Shown: positions 44,056 to 53,984 of the stretch, piece by piece | Numbering within the stretch: position 1 is the first letter of the stretch | Layout of the letters: each line of letters begins with the position of its first letter | From: Serripes groenlandicus | Lineage: Eukaryota; Mollusca; Bivalvia; Cardiida; Cardiidae | DNA length: 64,000 nt | Direction: 5' to 3' | Assembly: GCA_031761405.1 (NCBI GenBank) | Contig: JASEVX010000007.1 | Span: forward strand, 57,458,553 to 57,522,552 | Position numbers and translations under genes: made by a program | Notes under the pieces: model-generated | The model's input: the letters and a program-made list of their open reading frames with translations, nothing else | Databases searched by the model: none | Told to the model about the DNA's origin: nothing

Positions 44056-44287
44056 TATTGACCCTTTCCCTCATACGACAATTCTGCAGCAGACGACTTT
44101 GAACATATTTTGTCAAAAAATAGAAAATCTCTATAATTGAATGGATAACCTATGACTAAAAGTGGAAAACATTGTGGCAAAAGGAGAAATCGCACGTTTT
44201 GTGCAATTTCATCTTTTGTCACTATGTTTTCAAATAGCCGTCTACTGCAGAGGCGTCAGAAAGCGTTTATATGAGGGAAAGGGTTAA
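44056..44287 (+). mobile_element. PB-1 MITE
   Basis: ATTGACCCTTTCCCTCATACG to ATATGAGGGAAAGGGTTAA. The left arm of the hairpin has ATCGCAC where the right has GTGCAATT, so one base pair is broken. Confidence 0.93.
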
Positions 44288-44640
44288 GATGTACTTCAAT
44301 CATGTCCCATTTTCTTTCATGGATTTAGATTTGTATTCACCTGCAACTCTAAACCCTGGGGAGTATTCAGATTGACAAAACACACTGAACACTCGGGGGA
44401 TGGGAGCGGGTGCTAGTTGAATGCTGTAATTTATATCGCCTTGCACATGCCAGAGTGTTTTAGGACAATCCGACTAGACCCATGTTTTGTCAATATATGT
44501 TAGAGCTGTGCTGATTCATACACATTCGATCTTCCTTCAATAATATCGATAAAAAACGGGTCTCGGCCGTTTCTACCTTTCCCGCAATGTTATCGAAAAG
44601 CGTTAATTATAAATCCACGATCGTATCTCTGAAGGCTTTG
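44288..44640. other. Unassigned DNA
   Basis: Nothing is recognised. Confidence 0.3.
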
Positions 44641-44645
44641 GCTGG

Positions 44646-44888
44646 CTAACCCTTCCCAAAATACAGACGCTCTCTGTAGTAGACAGCTTTTTCCACAATG
44701 TTTTCATTTCTATTCAATTATTGCACTTTAATTTATATATAGACAGTTTATGTCCGTGAAGTTGGCAGCCTGGCGGCCTGGCAGCGTGAAGTTAGCAGTC
44801 TGGCAGCGTGGCAGTATTTTTTGTTGACAAACTGTTTTCGAAGTCGTCTCCAGAAAAAAATGTTATAGTATGTGAGAAAGTTTTAAAC
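44646..44888 (-). mobile_element. PB-1 remnant with a short internal repeat
   Basis: TAACCCTTCCCAAAATACAGACGC to TAGTATGTGAGAAAGTTTTAA. The left hairpin arm is deleted. GTGAAGTTGGCAGCCTGGC and GTGAAGTTAGCAGTCTGGCA at 44,755-44,812 form a small GC-rich repeat inside the element. Confidence 0.65.
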
Positions 44889-45235
44889 GAGATGGCGTTC
44901 GATATATATAAAAACCGACTCCACCTGTATTGGGAAAGGAGTTGATAAAAACAACAAGTAATCATTTAACTTCGTGATGCATGTCACTAGAGATATGATT
45001 TTTCATTAGAAAAGCGTTTTATCTAAATGGGAATCAGGACCACATCTCAAAATATGGCTACACTGTAGTAATGAAACTATAAGGTAGTAAATGGAGGATA
45101 ATCATTTTAGCCAAATGAATTTAGATTTTGTTTGGTTGCTGCATTTTTTTTTTACGAAAGTAGATTTACGACATATCATAGTTTGACAAGCCCAGCAATT
45201 TGACGACATACGATATTTTAAAGATGGTAGTAGTA
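44889..45235. other. Unassigned DNA
   Basis: Nothing is recognised. Confidence 0.3.
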
Positions 45236-45239
45236 CTTG

Positions 45240-45862
45240 CTGTCCTCTTTGGCGGTCAGGGTTGCGGGGTGAGCAATACGACTGACTGGCTAGTGTCAGG
45301 ATAAATGGAGCAGTAGTACTGGCAACTTACCCAGTAAACGCCGAGATATAAATGGAGCAGTAGTACTGGCAACTTACCCAGTAAACGCCGAGATATAAAT
45401 GGAGCAGTAGTACTGGCAACTTACCCAGTAAACGCCGAGATATAAATGGACCAGTAGTACTGGGAACTTACCCAGTAAACGCCGAGATATAAATGGAGCA
45501 GTAGTACTGGCAACTTACCCAGTAAACGCCGAGATATAAATGGAGCAGTAGTACTGGGAACTTACCCAGTAAACGCCGAGATATAAATGGAGCAGTAGTA
45601 CTGGGAACTTACCCAGTAAACGCCGAGATATAAATGGACCAGTAGTACTGGGAACTTACCCAGTAAACGCCGAGATATAAATGGACCAGTAGTACTGGGA
45701 ACTTACCCAGTAAACGCCGAGATATAAATGGACCAGTAGTACTGGGAACTTACCCAGTAAACGCCGAGATATAGATGGAGCAGTAGTACTGGCAACTTAC
45801 CCAGTAAACGCCGAGATATAAATGTACAATTGTTGAAAGCGGCGTTAAACAAGCAGAACAAA
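45240..45862 (+). mobile_element. SINE-B copy with a 47-bp interior array
   Basis: CCTCTTTGGCGGTCAGGGTT, GCGGGGTGAGCAATACGACT and GGCTAGTGTCAGGATAAATG are normal SINE-B body. The array follows, then ACAATTGTTGAAAGCGGCGT and TAAACAAG close the 3' end. The tRNA-like head is missing at the left. Confidence 0.9.
45302..45832. repeat. 47-bp minisatellite, about 11 units
   Basis: The unit is AAATGGAGCAGTAGTACTGG + CAACTTACCCAGTAAACGCC + GAGATAT. Two linked variants alternate irregularly: GGAGCAG/GGACCAG and TGGCAAC/TGGGAAC. This SINE segment lies downstream of the one expanded at 34,490. Confidence 0.97.
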
Positions 45863-45863
45863 T

Positions 45864-46140
45864 CGATTGATTGATTGATTGATTAATTGTGGCTTAACGC
45901 CGTTTTCAACAATTTTTCAGTCATATCAAGGCGACCAGACCAGTTCACCTACTCATGCGTTTTCCCACACCAGTACACCACACAACATACTTTCCAAGCA
46001 ACTGGCTACTTTTCCACATTAAACGCCCATTGGTGACTTTTGTCAAACGTCGGAAAGAATGTTGGCCGAGCTGGGATTTGAACTAAAAAACCCAGGATTG
46101 ACAGCCCGCGTCGCTACCGACTGAGCTATTGGGGCTCGGC
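45864..46140 (-). mobile_element. SINE-A, full length, antisense
   Basis: (TTGA)n begins right after the 3' end of the preceding SINE-B, so two SINEs meet tail to tail. The antisense head at 46,076-46,140 has box B region GGGATTTGAACT and box A region CTACCGACTGAGCTATTGGG. Confidence 0.9.
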
Positions 46141-46540
46141 TACAATAAAAACAAAACATGAATGGCCGACATACGAGCGACATACATGGAACTTTCAGAG
46201 CGGCGCCGATTTAGATAAAAAATAAAGAAAGACTCCGCGAAATCTGATAAGAATATTTGCAGTTCGTAATTCAGTCATTTAGATAAAGTTCCTTGGGCAT
46301 GATCATTAGCATATCCCGCAATGAAGTATTCTGATCTATATCGCATTATATAATATTATTCTGTTGAACGCCACTTCAAACAGCCTTTGCATATCCCGTT
46401 ATTAAACACAAAACTCAAATCGTTACATGAACGCATTTAAGTTCGATATATGAAAAGTTGTTGTTTGTGTTTTGATTTGTTTTTATGTGGTTTTTAAGAA
46501 ATGAAAACATATTGGAATAGGCAAACTCTTAGTAACATCA
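46141..46540. other. Unassigned DNA
   Basis: Nothing is recognised. Confidence 0.3.
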
Positions 46541-46547
46541 ATAAATA

Positions 46548-47235
46548 AGCAGAAACTTTTTGGTCACGTGAATAAATCGTCCAACGTGGTTTTGGTCACT
46601 TCAATGAAACGACAAAGGGGTTTGGTCACTTTAATGCACCGATAACGGGAGCTGTGGTCACTTGAGTCGATACATGATGGTCACTTTAATAAATGCACCA
46701 ATGGAATTCTGGTCACATCGAAACATAAACCAGGGAATTCCACGACTTTACTAAATATGCAAAGAGATGTTTGTCATTTAAGAACATACAGGGGCGTACC
46801 TTGGCAATAATCAATGTGTAGGCCGTCTCGTGAGAGAATCAACATTGTGGACTCTGTGTAAAGTATCGACCCGGATCAGCCTAAGCATGCCACACAGGCG
46901 TACCCGGATATACACTTTTCGCCTCGTGTGGATTTTCTGTTTCAGGAATCACTACTCTATCTATCCCCCTCTTAGACGGAATGTGTCGGCAGGATCAGTC
47001 TGCGCGGACAGCGCAGGCTGATCTGGTCGATACATTACGCAGATGTGTATCGCCGCAGCGGCATTTTTGGGACATTTTTAGAAAAAAAGTATAGGGAGCT
47101 ACGCTGAGATATATATACCAAGGGTTTCTTGGGCGTTTCAAATGATTGTGTAAATAAGCTGTGGTTACATTAGTAAATAGACCAATTGCCTTTTCTCATT
47201 TAAATCAATGCACCAATGGACTCTTTTCGCAATGT
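46548..47235. repeat. Degenerate tandem repeat, interrupted by GC-1
   Basis: Units of roughly 35-45 bases contain TGGTCAC(T)TNAATAAA and GCACCAATGGA at 46,555-46,800. They resume at 47,145-47,225 (GGTTACATTAGTAAATAGAC, ATGCACCAATGGACTC) after the GC-1 insertion. This is an old array. Confidence 0.6.
46820..47043 (+). mobile_element. GC-1 MITE inside older tandem repeat
   Basis: GGCCGTCTCGTGAGAGAATC start and TGTGTCGGCAGGATCAGTCT interior. It ends at TACATTACGCAGA without the last arm. Confidence 0.8.
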
Positions 47236-47239
47236 TTTG

Positions 47240-47840
47240 GATTGAGTAACTTACCAGAGCAATTTAAAATGTTACAAAACATGTTACGCTTTCCTTTCCT
47301 TTTGAATGCCGCCGTTTAGTAATGGTGTCATGTACGTTATAACAAGTGTCAGGTTCGTTATTAAAGTGACACAATCAGAATGTCATACATAAATTATAAA
47401 CAATTATGACATATTAAGTAGACCAATATTGCATGAATTGTTATAGTGATAAGAAGACTAAACAAAATAATTGATGTTTTCATATAAGTATACCTTTGTA
47501 TGTCCCGCTAAATTTGCTATGCTTTGTGCGCCAGAGTTCAAGGTTCGAATACCAGAGGCGACCAAGGTATCCGTTCATATATGTACGGTTGACCATTTCA
47601 ATGATGATTTTTTTAAAGGGATTTTTTCCAGCTTTTGTAATTGAAAGAGTTCGTGGCCAAATTTAGGAATATCAAGATAAATATGTTGGGTTGATCATCT
47701 AATAGTATAGAGCCTGACCAGACCTCGGGAATGCGTGGACAGACCTTGCTTTATACTGGTAACTCTGACTTCACAAACATTGGTCATAGCAGTCAAAATT
47801 AAATGACAGTAACCGATTGCCTTGTTAAGATGAAAGGACT
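47240..47840. other. Unassigned; weak tRNA-like patch
   Basis: GAGTTCAAGGTTCGAATACC at 47,537-47,556 resembles a box B but has no supporting box A or body. Nothing else is recognised. Confidence 0.3.
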
Positions 47841-47842
47841 TT

Positions 47843-48141
47843 GGATTGATTGATTAGAGATTAACGCCGTTTTCAACAATTTTTATAATTATCATATCAC
47901 GGCGACCAGTTCACCTACTCATGCGTGTCCTGGTTTTCCCATACCATTACACAACACTTTCCAAGCAACTGGCTGCTTTTCCACATATACTGTGAAACAG
48001 CCCATTTGTGAAAGCCGAATGACGCAGGTCGCAATGACTTTTGTCAAACGTCGGAAAGAATGTTGGCCGAGCTGGGATTCGAACTCACAACCCCTGGATT
48101 GACAGCCCGCGTCGCTACCGACTGAGCTACCGGGGCTCGGC
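47843..48141 (-). mobile_element. SINE-A, full length, antisense (best copy)
   Basis: In sense (minus strand) it opens GCCGAGCCCCGGTAGCTCAG. Box A is TAGCTCAGTCGG and box B is GTTCGAATCC. A body follows (CATTCTTTCCGACGTTTGAC), then the 3' stem-loop region and a CAAT tail. Pol III promoter motifs are intact here. It is flanked by GGACTTTGGA at both ends (47,837 and 48,148), a likely target duplication. Confidence 0.92.
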
Positions 48142-48640
48142 AAAAGGGACTTTGGAAGTGGACCATTTGCTGCTGTGTTGACTTTGCCTTATAATTTTAA
48201 CAAATTTATCCTCGGCTTATTATATTAAAAGACCTATTTCACAGGTAGCAAATATCGATCATTAATTTGCATGATAGATTAGTTAAAATCAGTCGTACCT
48301 TTTCAAATAAATATATATTTCTCTCTCAACAAAATGTTTTTTTCTATGTTTACACATGAATATAATCTTACCAATCAACACGATCAAAACGGACTGATAA
48401 ATGATAAACGTTACATTACTTAACTACGGTTGAAAACGGTGTTGAAAAAATAGTGTTTGAAAACGGTGTTAAAAACAATTCAAACGAGACAAAGACGAAG
48501 TTGAGCCAGAAGTAAGTTTATGAAGAATGCAATAAACGCTACGGCAGATCACCTCGGGGGAAATAGACATCATACTTAGTGATAAAATAACTGATTACTC
48601 TGATGGATTGTATACCGCAACCCTTCTCCTTACAAACAAA
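48142..48640. other. Unassigned; two SINE-tail-like phrases
   Basis: GGTTGAAAACGGTGTTGAAA and GTTTGAAAACGGTGTTAAAA at 48,428-48,473 look like a duplicated SINE 3' end. Confidence 0.35.
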
Positions 48641-48644
48641 ATCG

Positions 48645-48909
48645 GAGCCGTTCCACGACAAAACCAACATTATGGTGGACTCTGCGTAATGTATCGAACC
48701 AGATCAGCCTGCGCAGTCCGCGCAGGCTAATCCGGGCCGACACATTCCGTCTAATTGGGATAGAGGTATTAAGTAATGATTCCTGAAACAGAAAATTCAC
48801 AGGAGGCGAAAAATTGTCTGTCCGGGTTAGCCTGCGCGGCATGCTTAGGCTGATCCGGGTCGATACTTTACGCATAATCCACAACGTTGGTTTTCTCGCG
48901 GGACGGCTC
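48645..48909 (-). mobile_element. GC-1 MITE, complete
   Basis: GAGCCGTTCCACGACAAAAC and GGTTTTCTCGCGGGACGGCTC are clear inverted ends. Both GC-rich palindromes (GCCTGCGCAGTCCGCGCAGGC) are intact. Confidence 0.92.
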
Positions 48910-49248
48910 AAATGAGCATTGCTTCAGGAAAACAAACCTTGGTGTTATTATTAAACCTATAATCAAATGTCTGTCCGCGCATCCATTCTATCGGATCCAA
49001 AGAGACACTTTTTTTTTCAAACATTCCTTGAAACCTTATTTGACGTATTGAAGAACCGTGAAGAGCGCATGCTGATCTTGGTTTACGTTGGTCCAAAGGC
49101 TTAAAGGTTGGATTTCGCAGAGCTCCACTTAAATACAATGTTATATACACAATCTATTTGGGTAATAAATGACAACAAAAATACTGCCGACCTAAAAATT
49201 AACTTCTTTATAGATTGTTTTTTTCTTTTACAGAAAAGAGTGTCCCAC
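48910..49248. other. Unassigned DNA
   Basis: Nothing is recognised. Confidence 0.3.
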
Positions 49249-49249
49249 A

Positions 49250-49445
49250 TATTGATTGATTGATTGATTGATGTGGGTTTAACAACAATTTCTTCAATTT
49301 TCCGGTCATATCACGGCGGTCAGTTTACCTACTCTTGTGTTTCTTGAATTTCTCATACCACTAATCCCGTAAACAGACTTTCCATGCAACTGGGCTGCTT
49401 TTCCACATGTCACACAGTGTAGGCATGTTGTACTGAAGGCTCAGA
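49250..49445 (-). mobile_element. SINE-A fragment, antisense
   Basis: (TTGA)n, TGGGTTTAACAAC, GGTCATATCACGGCGG, TACCTACTCTTGTGTTTCTT and GCAACTGGGCTGCTTTTCC match the SINE-A 3' body. No head. Confidence 0.75.
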
Positions 49446-49672
49446 ACACACATTCAGTACACCTACCACACTGCGACGTATCGTTGAATGATGATGATGT
49501 AGGCTCCATCAGAGAGGAAAGGGATGAGGTATGAAAATTGACAGCTTAGCTGATGTAACTGTCACTCAAAACATTCAGGTGGATATTTGTGATAAATCGT
49601 GTTCGTTTCACTTTCGACAGGCCCCTGTGTCAAACCCGATGTGACACAATTATTCACTATTATACATTGTGT

Positions 49673-49903
49673 TAAACCCTTTCCCACATACAATAAATCT
49701 GCAACAGACAACTTTGACACATTCTATGCAAAGATATTCAAAATATTAAAAAATGAAAGTTAAATTCTTGAATCCAGTTGAAAATATTGTGACAAAAGGC
49801 GAAATTGCTCAATTTGAGCAATTTCTCCTTTTGTTAAAAATATTTTCAAATTTCGTTTTCTGCAGGTGGCGTCAGAAAGCGTCTGTATGTGGGAAAGAGT
49901 TAA
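49673..49903 (+). mobile_element. PB-1 MITE, diverged
   Basis: TTAAACCCTTTCCCACATACA to GTATGTGGGAAAGAGTTAA. The hairpin is GAAATTGCTCAATTTGAGCA. Confidence 0.88.
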
Positions 49904-50568
49904 ACTCTATATGATAATAGTTCAACTTGTTTCCTTGATTATTTTGTTTTACACTATGTGTGACAGTTATGACCATATCGAGACGATCTATTAGTTGTCT
50001 ACTTACGAGAGAAGTTCTATCATATTCGATCACAGAAAACAGGAGCCCATGGACAACCTCGATATCAATGCTGTTACTACAGTTTCATATTTTGTTTATG
50101 TGATCAACTTGGGTGATCGAATGAAACCCTAAAGGGTGACGATTTGAATAAATAAATTTACAAATAATTTGGGATTTTGACTACCTTACAAAGGTTTAAT
50201 CATTGTTTTTTATTACCTCCCTGAAAATTTCATCGATGGGGTTTTGCCCTACTGTGTAATTTTTTGACCATTGGGGTTTTGACCATTGGTAATTTTGACT
50301 GTTTCCCCCGGTAAACGGTAAGGAAACTGAATCTTGTCATCGGGGAAACAGAAGATGGACCCCAATTTATAATGCAATGAAAGGAATAGACTATAGGCAT
50401 GGAGATAAAAAAACATTTCATTTATCGAATAAAACAAACATCTTTATATAAGTGACATTGCGGTGGCCCAGACTCTCAAGTAAATGACCCTCATCCTGCT
50501 GAATCACTAGCAATGTGACCATCAGGTCTTTGGCGAGTTTACAAATATGTATATGCTAGTATATGCTA
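49904..50568. other. Unassigned DNA
   Basis: GGGTTTTGCCCTACTGTGTA and GGGGTTTTGACCATTGGTAA suggest minor internal repetition near 50,240-50,300. No gene is seen. Confidence 0.3.
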
Positions 50569-50571
50569 GTA

Positions 50572-51050
50572 TTTCGAGGGCTTGACGTGAAACGGTTGTA
50601 ACTAAAAACCTATTTTGAAAACCCTGGTTTAGGAGCAATTTTGACCCCTTTGTAAACAATGCAAACTAAGATGCCATTGCTCAGAGCAATGGCACCTAAA
50701 TTTCCATTGTTTACCAAGAAAAATGAGTTCATGCTTATAAAGACTTTATGGCGAGGTGATTAACCTTGGTAAAAAAAATACCAATTCTATATACAACCGT
50801 TTCACGCCAAGCCCTCAAATTGCTAAATTCTAATAAATTAGCTATTTTGACCCCTTTGTAAACAATGCAAATTTAGATGCCATTGCTCAGAACGAGCACT
50901 GGCACGGGCCTAAATTTCAATCGTTTACCAAGAAAAATGAGTTAATGCTTATAAAGACTTTATGGCGAGGTGATTAACCTTGGTAAAAAAATACCAATTT
51001 TAGATACAACCGTTTCACGCCAAGCCCTCAAATTGCTAAATTCTAATAAA
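50572..51050. mobile_element. TA-1 MITE with tandemly duplicated part
   Basis: The first copy, 50,572-50,816, has TTCGAGGGCTTGACGTGAAA and CACGCCAAGCCCTCAAA ends and a shortened apex (GCTCAGAGC). From 50,847 a second partial copy runs from TTTTGACCCCTTTGTAAACA to the same right end plus the same flank (TTGCTAAATTCTAATAAA). So element body and flank were duplicated together. Confidence 0.85.
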
Positions 51051-51252
51051 TGTATTGACTCCACGAATTATTTTGTTCTGCAATATTCGCAATTGTTGTT
51101 TAAAGTCTTGCATATCAGGTGAAGCAAACGGTCGTTTAAGTATTGAGTACCAGGAGAAGCAAATACTTTTAATTAAAAGCATTATGCAACAGTAGAAGAA
51201 CATTGTGTTTATAGTCTAGCGTACCAGGAGAATCAACTGGTGCTTGAAGTCT
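51051..51252. repeat. Diverged units preceding the 38-bp array
   Basis: TATCAGGTGAAGCAAACGGT, GTACCAGGAGAAGCAAATAC and GTACCAGGAGAATCAACTGG are spaced relatives of the array unit. A similar relative (TATACTAGGAGAAGCAATTG) lies at 52,991-53,010 beyond the inserted elements. Confidence 0.7.
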
Positions 51253-52262
51253 TGAAGACAAGGAGAGACCAACGCTGTTTATTAAGGTCGTATATACCAG
51301 GAGAGGTCAATGCTGTTTATTAAGGTCGTATATACCAGGAGAGGTCAATGCTGTTTATTAAGGTCGTATATACCAGGAGAGGTCAACGCTGTTTATTAAG
51401 GTCGTATATACCAGGAGAGGTCAATGCTGTTTATTAAGGTCGTATATACCAGGAGAGGTCAACGCTGTTTATTAAGGTCGTATATACCAGGAGAGGTCAA
51501 TGCTGTTTATTAAGGTCGTATATACCAGGAGAGGTCAATGCTGTTTATTAAGGTCGTATATACCAGGAGAGGTCAACGCTGTTTATTAAGGTCGTATATA
51601 CCAGGAGAGGTCAATGCTGTTTATTAAGGTCGTATATACCAGGAGAGGTCAACGCTGTTTATTAAGGTCGTATATACCAGGAGAGGTCAATGCTGTTTAT
51701 TAAGGTCGTATATACCAGGAGAGGTCAATGCTGTTTATTAAGGTCGTATATACCAGGAGAGGTCAACGCTGTTTATTAAGGTCGTATATACCAGGAGAGG
51801 TCAATGCTGTTTATTAAGGTCGTATATACCAGGAGAGGTCAACGCTGTTTATTAAGGTCGTATATACCAGGAGAGGTCAATGCTGTTTATTAAGGTCGTA
51901 TATACCAGGAGAGGTCAACGCTGTTTATTAAGGTCGTATATACCAGGAGAGGTCAATGCTGTTTATTAAGGTCGTATATACCAGGAGAGGTCAACGCTGT
52001 TTATTAAGGTCGTATATACCAGGAGAGGTCAATGCTGTTTATTAAGGTCGTATATACCAGGAGAGGTCAACGCTGTTTATTAAGGTCGTATATACCAGGA
52101 GAGGTCAATGCTGTTTATTAAGGTCGTATATACCAGGAGAGGTCAATGCTGTTTATTAAGGTCGTATATACCAGGAGAGGTCAACGCTGTTTATTAAGGT
52201 CGTATATACCAGGAGAGGTCAACGCTGTTTATTAAGGTCGTATATACCAGGAGAGGTCAACG
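51253..52262. repeat. 38-bp minisatellite, about 27 units, highly uniform
   Basis: The unit is AGGTCGTATATACCAGGAGA + GGTCAATGCTGTTTATTA. The only regular variable base is T/C in AATGCTG versus AACGCTG. The order of this base shows a repeated five-unit pattern. The uniformity points to recent amplification or assembly from a very homogeneous array. Confidence 0.98.
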
Positions 52263-52276
52263 TTGATTACAGTTGT

Positions 52277-52506
52277 TTAACCCTTTTACTCATATAGACG
52301 CTTTCTGGCGCCTCTGCAGCAGACGGCTTTTTGAAAACATAGTGACAAAAGAAGAAATTACTCAAAACGAGTAATTTCTCCTTTTGACACAATGTTTTCC
52401 ACTTTTAGTCCTAGGTTATCCATTCAATTAAAGAGATCTTCTATTTTTTGACAAAATATGTTCAAAGTCGTCTGCTGCAGAATTGTCGTATGAGGGAAAG
52501 GGTTAA
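52277..52506 (-). mobile_element. PB-1 MITE, first unit of second composite
   Basis: TTAACCCTTTTACTCATATA to GTATGAGGGAAAGGGTTAA. The hairpin is GAAATTACTC / GAGTAATTTC, a paired change from the common GAAATTGCTC / GAGCAATTTC. Confidence 0.92.
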
Positions 52507-52695
52507 AGCAGACGGCGTTTTGAAAACATAGTGACAAAAGAAGAAATTGCACAGAACGTGCAATTTCTCCTTTTGCCACTATGTTTTCCACTTTTAGTCC
52601 TAGGTTATCCATTCAATTAAAGAGATTTTCTATTTTTTGACAAAATATGTTCAAAGTCGTCTGCTGCAGATTTGTCGTATGAGGGAAAGGGTTAA
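52507..52695 (-). mobile_element. PB-1 truncated unit 2 of second composite
   Basis: The unit begins AGCAGACGGCGTTTTG right after TTAA, at the same junction as at 6186. The hairpin is CAC/GTG type. Confidence 0.9.
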
Positions 52696-52795
52696 AGCAG
52701 ACGGCGTTTTGAAAACATAGTGACAAAAGAAGAAATTGCACAGAACGTGCAATTTCTCCTTTTGCCACTATGTTTTCCACTTTTAGTCATAGGTT
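52696..52795 (-). mobile_element. PB-1 truncated unit 3 of second composite, cut short
   Basis: The same junction as unit 2, then ends at CATAGGTTAACC, where a SINE-B copy begins. Confidence 0.88.
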
Positions 52796-52796
52796 A

Positions 52797-52982
52797 ACCA
52801 TCTGACATGGCAGTAATGGCTGCCCTCTTTAGTGCCCGGGAGTGTGGGGGTTAGCATAACGAGGGGATGACTTGTCTCAGGATGAATGGACAAATAGTAT
52901 TGTTACCTTTACTCTAGAAATATCGCGATATAACTGAAAAATTATCGCAAGCGGCCCTTAAACACCAACAAATCAATTAAAA
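52797..52982 (+). mobile_element. SINE-B, headless, degraded
   Basis: TGGCAGTAATGGCTGCCCTC, GTGGGGGTTAGCATAACGAG, TCTCAGGATGAATGGACAAA, GCGATATAACTGAAAAATTA and GGCCCTTAAACACCAAC with tail AAATCAATT. Confidence 0.75.
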
Positions 52983-53014
52983 GGGTTGTTTATACTAGGA
53001 GAAGCAATTGCAGT

Positions 53015-53760
53015 ATGAATCGGATAAATCGTGATGAGGGTTAAAGGTTACATACAATACACCAAAAAAAAAAAAACTTCTTTGTTTCCATGTAAATCGA
53101 CCAGTTTCAGTCCTCAATTGTCACACTTTCTAAGCGTTTCTCATGTAGAACACCATATATCATTGAAAAAAGTTACCTCCTAGCTTTAAAACAATCCAAA
53201 GAAAATGTGGGGGTCATGCATTATGCAAGAAAGAACTCACCAGGCGAAATGGTAACCGTCATGTTGGACCAAATCGGGCCCGGACAAAACCGGTGTTTAG
53301 CATTCTCTACTTTCACTTTCAAACAAGATCAAAATACTAAAAGTGATCAAATCAATCATTTCCAGTGCATCCTATACACATTCACAATGCATTTAAACTC
53401 AATGTCATATATTCAATACATTCTGGTGATGGTATACAATCATTTCTACGCAAACCAAGGTTTTTTTAGGGACTATAGTATGATGTATTTAGAGTAATTT
53501 GACCTAAATGAATTTAGAATTATAAAACTCTTACTGATATAATCTGTGTTAGCATAAAGGGTAAACCATGATGAACAATGTGGTAAAATTAATATTAATG
53601 TCAAATTAACTGTCAAGGTCAAACTGTTTTGATAGGTTATTTCACAAGTAAGCTAATTCATGTGACAATACATTATGTAAATTGTTTAAAACAAAAAGAC
53701 ATTTTAAATTGTCTATGATTTATTACTAAACGAGGTGAAAACTATACAATAGGCTTGTTC
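53015..53760. other. Unassigned DNA
   Basis: A 96-codon open frame at 53,207-53,497 shows no recognisable domain. Nothing else is seen. Confidence 0.3.
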
Positions 53761-53767
53761 TTCCTGC

Positions 53768-53850
53768 GGCATTTACCCCTGACACAGACGAATTGTGATA
53801 CCCCTGCAGTGGACGACATTTGAAAACATTGTGGAAAAGGGTAAAGTTAC
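53768..53850 (-). mobile_element. PB-1 left-half remnant
   Basis: TTTACCCCTGACACAGACGAA, CCCCTGCAGTGGACGACATT and TGAAAACATTGTGGAAAAGG keep the PB-1 order. Confidence 0.5.
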
Positions 53851-53984
53851 TTAGAACCAGCGATGAATGCTTTTCTAACAATATTTATAACACTGTATCA
53901 AAGTAGGACCTACACTTTTCAAGATATAATAGATAAATGACTTTAAATAATATGTTCATAGTTTTTCTATTTAGTTTAGCTTTT

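Noticed and set aside
48079..48141. tRNA gene on the minus strand
   Set aside because: Good box A and box B, but identical context is repeated in other SINE-A copies and the element has a SINE 3' end.
53207..53497. 96-codon plus-strand gene
   Set aside because: No recognisable domain and no supporting splice or promoter signals.
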